From the NCBI GenBank assembly GCA_042568205.1, contig JBHPJE010000005.1, forward strand, positions 6,134-70,133: a stretch of 64,000 nt of DNA, written 5' to 3'. Below, in pieces: positions 60,701 through 64,000 of the stretch. Under the pieces are notes generated by a model, which was given only the letters and a program-made list of their open reading frames with translations, was not told the DNA's origin and searched no databases. This DNA comes from JAUVDZ01 sp042568205 (GTDB lineage Bacteria; Patescibacteriota; Gracilibacteria; UBA1369; PNNO01). A program made the position numbers and the translations under genes. How positions within the stretch are numbered: the first letter of the stretch is position 1; the number at the start of each line of letters is the position of its first letter.

Positions 60701-63700
60701 TGCTGCCGGTACAAACCCAGGAGAATTAAATGGAACAGCTAGGCTTTATATCCAAAATGGAGGAGTGGTTAACAATAATGCTGATTCCCTTATTTCTGGA
60801 TATAATAGAGGAGAGTTATGTTATTACAATAATTATCCTGCTATAGCGTTTGATAACCAAACATACAATTACAATATAGGACACACTATTGAAGGTGCTG
60901 ATTCAGGTGCAACAGCGGACATTTTAGTTGTTGATGATGATGGTACTCGTGGAACCCTTTTCTTAACAAATATTTCAGGAACATTCCAGGATGATGAAAT
61001 AATCTTTGAACAAACTCCTTATTTAGGTTCTGCCCAGGCAAATGGAGTAGTAATATCCCCTGCTGCGTTCTCAGTTGGTGATACAATCACAGGTCAATAT
61101 TATGGGTCAACAGCTCTCATTGATTCAATTGATGATGATGGGCCAGGAGGAAACCCTGATTGTTTAACTCTTTCAAGCGTAACTGGTAATTTCAATAACA
61201 ACGACTCAATTCTTGGTACAACTCAAGGTGCTGCAATGACTACCTCAACATTCTATCCAGGTTCACTCGGTACATTTAGGATAGCTGGCTCAGGAACTCT
61301 TGGTGATTCAACATTCAACCAACTTGAAGGGACTGATGCTCCTAATCAATACCCAAAAGTTCTTGCTACTGCTATAGAAATTCAAACTGATGGTGTTGTT
61401 AACAACTATGACTATATAAAACTTAGTAATCTTAATATGTCTCAAACCGGCACTACTTATAATGGTCTTCTTGGAACTGGTACTGTAGGCGATCTCCAGG
61501 ATTCAAAATTATTACTAACTTCAATGGGTAGTAGTATGAATGGGGATATGTTAATTGAAGGAAATGATGTTGATTATGCAACAATTGAACCTTCAAATAC
61601 ATTTTCGATTTATAGTTCAGGTGTAGTGGATCTTTATGGACAATTGCTTGCTCACACAGGTAGTGCAAAAGTGTCAGTTGGTGGTACATTTAAATCTTAT
61701 GCTGATTCATATATATCATTTGATACAGATTCAACAGGATTTGATTTATTCAATCATCTTAGTGGAACTCCTTTTGCAGAGTTGGGAGGAACTGTAGATG
61801 CATACAAAATTCAAGCTACAAGTACACAAAATACTTTGGATGGTGGATATATGTGTCTTGGTGATTACGTAGGTGGTTTTTGTGTAGATTCAGGAAACAC
61901 AATTACAATAAGCAATCTCTTATATGCGAAAAATGAAACTGGAACAGGAACAACGGTCGTTGATATAGCAGTAGATCTTGATCTAACTACAAATCTTAAA
62001 GTTGAATCTGGAACAAGTACTTGGAGCACTGAGGTAAATCAACTCCCTTCAAGTACAATTACTCTTACAGATAACTCAGGATTGGAAGTAAGGCATCAAA
62101 ACTCTACTTTTAATTCAAATGGTCCATTAATTATCGATGGGAATAGTGCTGTTACAGATTATGATTATATTTATATGGATGGTGGAACCGTGAATTTAGA
62201 TTACACAACTGCACCTTATGATATTGGAGGTGTAAAATTATTTGCGCCTACTACAGGTACCGGAGATTCGGTTTTAAATCTTGCTGCTGGAGCGGTTTTA
62301 AATCTTGATGATATTGAAAATTGTACAACTACAGTTGGTGATTGTGCGATACTTCTACATGACAATGCTGCAAATACTGCAAACAAAGCAATATTTAATG
62401 TAAATGGAACTGTTAATACCGTGGCTGGAACAGAACAATCAATTCAAATAGGTTATATTGATAGTACTGACGGACACGGTGAGCTTAATATCGGTGCAAC
62501 TGGTACAGTCAATTTAAATAACACTACAGGTGGAATCATCCAAGTTGATGATTCAGGTAAATTAGTAATTGCAGCTGGTGGCGTATTAAATTCTGACAGC
62601 CCAATGGATGTTGATGGAATGTACAATGATGGAACTGGAGATCGAGGTGCATATATTGGTGGTACAGCAACTGTTGATACTTCATTAGACATCGAAGCTA
62701 CCGGAACTATGGATGTTGGATCAAGCGGAACAATGACTGTTTCAGGTTCAACGACTACAGTAAACGGAAATATGGAATTAGACGGAACTTTAAATCCTGG
62801 AGACTTAACTGTAACTTCAACTGGTGTGATTTCATCAGGTGATGGTAACCACTTAACTACTGGCTCTGGTTGTGGTGTTGGTGGAAATTTCGGATGTGGA
62901 TATCAATCTAACTTCTTTATAGATGCAACTTCTGTTAATGTTCAGGCAAGTGGACAAATCGCTTCTGATGACGTAAGTACAAGAAGAGTTTGTCCGATTG
63001 ATGCAGACGCAAGTGGGCCAGACGGTGGCGCTTATGGTGGCGAAGGATTATCTCCACCTTGTCCAACTAATACTCATGGAACTCTAAAAATTGGTGGATC
63101 AACTGCAAATCACGGAAGCGCAGGTTCATACAATACCCCATATGGAGAAGCAGGATTTACGAATGCTTCTACTTACACTGAAGCTGGTGGAGCTGTATAT
63201 ATTAGATCAACTGGAGACATTACAATTAATGGTGAAGTCCGAGCAAATGGTGGAACTAATAATATTGGAAGTCAAGCTACAGGGTCAGGTGGAACTGTTA
63301 TTATTGAGCAAGACATTGATCATACTGATACAACTGCTGTATTTAATGGAGCAGGATATATTAGAGCAAACGGTGGTAATTCTTCTGGAGCCGGCAACAC
63401 TGTTGGTGGAGGTGGAAGAATTTTAATCGAATCTATTTTATTAGATGAACCAGGTTCAAGTTCAACTGAATACGACTTTGATTTATCTCATATCGAAGCA
63501 TTAGGAGGTGCAAATTCAGCTGATTCTGCATACGCTGCAGCTGGTACAATGGTTTTCATAGGTGATGACAACAATCCAAACGGAACATTGATTGTTGATC
63601 AAAATTCTAACGGACCTACTAGTGTAGAAACAGAAATCCCTTCAACAACAACCGCAACGCTTGACTATGATGCCCAAACTGCAAACTTTAATATTGGTGC

Positions 63701-64000
63701 AACTTTAACAGGAGGTCTTTCAACTGCAACAGCAACAATCACTGCTGATGTTGATAATGGAACTGACGGAACATTAACCCTTACTATGCTTACTGGTGCA
63801 TTCCAAAATAATGAAACTATTACAGACGATGGTGGATCACCTGGTAGTGCAACTTCAAACGGAGTTGAATTATATAACGATACTGTTGATCGTATTGAAG
63901 CAAGAAATGGCGCAGTAATAAGTTACGTAAATGATACTAACGCTCCAACAGTTTGTTATAGAACTGGAACTGGAACACCATCAATTACTTATAATTCGTT
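57714..64000 (+). CDS. third giant secreted beta-repeat protein, truncated by the window end
   Basis: At least 2095 residues; no stop is reached. The ATG at 57714 is one base after the preceding stop. Residues 13-31 (EVRPPKADSRLARDKFSLA) are encoded by an inverted copy of the palindromic element also found at 36793. A hydrophobic signal segment follows (about 32-60, ending SAVAQD). The rest is Asn/Thr/Gly-rich beta repeats, with at least three modules of the type IGHTIEGADSGATADILVVD / GTFQDDEIIFE. A Gly-rich block with GGAVYIRSTGDITINGEVRA and GGGGRILIES lies near residue 1800-1900, as in the two upstream genes. Function unknown; likely a surface fibre. Confidence 0.82.
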   Translation, partial: MKNQMTKIWVNREVRPPKADSRLARDKFSLAGVSLMLVSAGILLLSISTLAMFIPSAVAQDASNVQIDATVEDGCSWSASGQVFPLPEFNLDVWDDEICVIRGLGREVYEVNVHEDGVIELGGGSVGGQAGGRLIIGSQTLNEDTVFTMYGPMYFDGIVEVGNGTGHDNYATLATDAVNFNNVNISSTSLRSDGTLTVIENTTAGAHNTINFDNSQVFVGNTIGGTTGIFTHDDDSTTSSIYRSRVEGGAFNNLQGTLTSNQEIDINGSSTFNNDGILTITNGNFRLSDTSSGTNGDPGVINLTNGNFRNGDSTTNPTFNNSGDIYQPNGDWFEIQGDFTNTSTGTVTAQNIVQMANSDVVNYGAFTATTGGTTGIYALYDDDGDGNISTFENNNGATFTADNFWVVAGNYNSTTKPVFNNNVGGTITADNINLGFFDAGVTELGAPGFWGGILNNYDAITVSGSTGMEVYRGGKFNNESTGTIDIQAGPLTMGTDFDNSTPGDVTDDGMCLSSGDADNCTVTNDNTTDPGSPPPPESPFKVYQDVNMYGYSYLDNDGEMRISTDAASDNFDIHANNANISNGLVNGLNSTIHLEGGDETFDFDVAVDNDGEIIGSGPIYFNDTASLDNASGAVLTNNTGGGGSIIIDGSDAHVTNAGTVTLSNLLQILDDGYYEQSGAGSSVSGTLLYLDDVTAPVSPYFTMTDGTATFTGEVRVYEGSTINVTGATDATFTGATLYLGVVSSTNGGVFNIDQTGSASFTGAAANNVYQGTLDIKSSNTATTPLSITYDLFIDGDVSEQGVVNHYGSGTVSALRLTRVYGYGELNIDNGTWNQNNQNFYVYADVDPYEGSEDPNDPLEAHYDNDSYGKINIGSNGTLYNLNTILIGESGTRGGSITNAGTISTPASDIIYLYNGGKLDNSGTINIGISGGNLRLRVNEGFNRKSYVINRPSGSITTQYLYSDHNSHIIDNLGYIRVTNYMILGYAGQGGTFNNGDAAGTNPGELNGTARLYIQNGGVVNNNADSLISGYNRGELCYYNNYPAIAFDNQTYNYNIGHTIEGADSGATADILVVDDDGTRGTLFLTNISGTFQDDEIIFEQTPYLGSAQANGVVISPAAFSVGDTITGQYYGSTALIDSIDDDGPGGNPDCLTLSSVTGNFNNNDSILGTTQGAAMTTSTFYPGSLGTFRIAGSGTLGDSTFNQLEGTDAPNQYPKVLATAIEIQTDGVVNNYDYIKLSNLNMSQTGTTYNGLLGTGTVGDLQDSKLLLTSMGSSMNGDMLIEGNDVDYATIEPSNTFSIYSSGVVDLYGQLLAHTGSAKVSVGGTFKSYADSYISFDTDSTGFDLFNHLSGTPFAELGGTVDAYKIQATSTQNTLDGGYMCLGDYVGGFCVDSGNTITISNLLYAKNETGTGTTVVDIAVDLDLTTNLKVESGTSTWSTEVNQLPSSTITLTDNSGLEVRHQNSTFNSNGPLIIDGNSAVTDYDYIYMDGGTVNLDYTTAPYDIGGVKLFAPTTGTGDSVLNLAAGAVLNLDDIENCTTTVGDCAILLHDNAANTANKAIFNVNGTVNTVAGTEQSIQIGYIDSTDGHGELNIGATGTVNLNNTTGGIIQVDDSGKLVIAAGGVLNSDSPMDVDGMYNDGTGDRGAYIGGTATVDTSLDIEATGTMDVGSSGTMTVSGSTTTVNGNMELDGTLNPGDLTVTSTGVISSGDGNHLTTGSGCGVGGNFGCGYQSNFFIDATSVNVQASGQIASDDVSTRRVCPIDADASGPDGGAYGGEGLSPPCPTNTHGTLKIGGSTANHGSAGSYNTPYGEAGFTNASTYTEAGGAVYIRSTGDITINGEVRANGGTNNIGSQATGSGGTVIIEQDIDHTDTTAVFNGAGYIRANGGNSSGAGNTVGGGGRILIESILLDEPGSSSTEYDFDLSHIEALGGANSADSAYAAAGTMVFIGDDNNPNGTLIVDQNSNGPTSVETEIPSTTTATLDYDAQTANFNIGATLTGGLSTATATITADVDNGTDGTLTLTMLTGAFQNNETITDDGGSPGSATSNGVELYNDTVDRIEARNGAVISYVNDTNAPTVCYRTGTGTPSITYNS
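57750..57805. repeat. two-hairpin palindromic element, in-frame copy
   Basis: Inverted relative to the copy at 36793-36847, 56 bases, matching it except for three substitutions and one extra base. It lies wholly inside the coding sequence of the third giant gene, between its start codon and the signal helix, and reads through without a stop. Confidence 0.88.

Noticed and set aside
1..64000. alternative genetic code (UGA as Gly, as in Gracilibacteria)
   Set aside because: Several genes end naturally at TGA (for example 1982 minus, 18031, 35144 minus) and conserved domains read correctly in the standard code.
1..64000. CRISPR array, integrase, transposase or attC-type integron sites
   Set aside because: No regularly spaced repeats and no recombinase gene are visible. 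The cassette boundaries share only terminator-like hairpins.

Overview
The window looks like a chromosomal segment from a low-GC bacterium of the Candidate Phyla Radiation (Patescibacteria), possibly near Peregrinibacteria or Gracilibacteria. This rests on gene style rather than a marker tree: AT-rich housekeeping genes with hardly any Shine-Dalgarno (SD) sequence, type IV prepilin-like proteins, a class A penicillin-binding protein, an archaeal-type nicotinamide-nucleotide adenylyltransferase and very large secreted beta-structured proteins. TGA is used as a stop, so the code is standard. There is no rRNA and no CRISPR array.

Layout. 1-2 kb: a membrane-anchored coiled-coil protein and an SdpR/SdpI-type regulator-membrane protein pair with a clear operator. 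2.6-5.9 kb: four overlapping or closely spaced prepilin/minor-pilin genes. 8.9-11.6 kb: a pentapeptide-repeat protein and a CHASE2-adenylate cyclase. 12.8-16 kb: EF-P, an ECF sigma factor with a probable membrane anti-sigma partner, and RdgB. 16-22.6 kb: cell-envelope genes (GT4, O-methyltransferase, SAM methyltransferase, PBP1A, lipoprotein) around an interrupted tRNA-like gene. 23.6-27.6 kb: pheS, a thioredoxin-like lipoprotein and pheT. 28.3-35.1 kb: HU, TopA and surface or unknown proteins. 35.1-40 kb: GT2, phosphomannomutase, NMNAT, NadE and SmpB. 43-64 kb: three consecutive giant secreted genes, the first a gluzincin metallopeptidase fused to a huge beta-repeat stalk, the third running off the window.

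Superimposed on this AT-rich backbone are seven small islands that look foreign: visibly GC-rich codon use with C/G-ending codons, strong SD sequences in most, structured leaders, and GC-rich intrinsic terminators that resemble each other (about 1.93-2.43, 6.1-8.8, 9.24-9.58, 11.7-12.8, 22.8-23.6, 27.8-28.3 and 40.1-42.95 kb). An eighth mini-insert sits inside the tRNA-like gene. Three of the encoded proteins end with the same tripartite tail (Gly-Cys-Ser/Cys, hydrophobic helix, Arg cluster) that resembles the MYXO-CTERM sorting signal. Two of these are paralogues with a propeller-like domain followed by 6-7 Cys-rich myxobacterial-type repeats. A fourth is a lipoprotein with an Asn-rich linker. 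Together they suggest a dispersed set of independently transcribed surface-protein cassettes, plausibly of myxobacterial-like origin, whose sorting enzyme is not in this window.

A third layer is palindromic repeats. A 55-56 bp two-hairpin element occurs once between genes and once, inverted and in frame, inside the N-terminal region of the third giant protein. Shorter palindromes (ATGACCGAGTCAT type and others) lie in several intergenic gaps.
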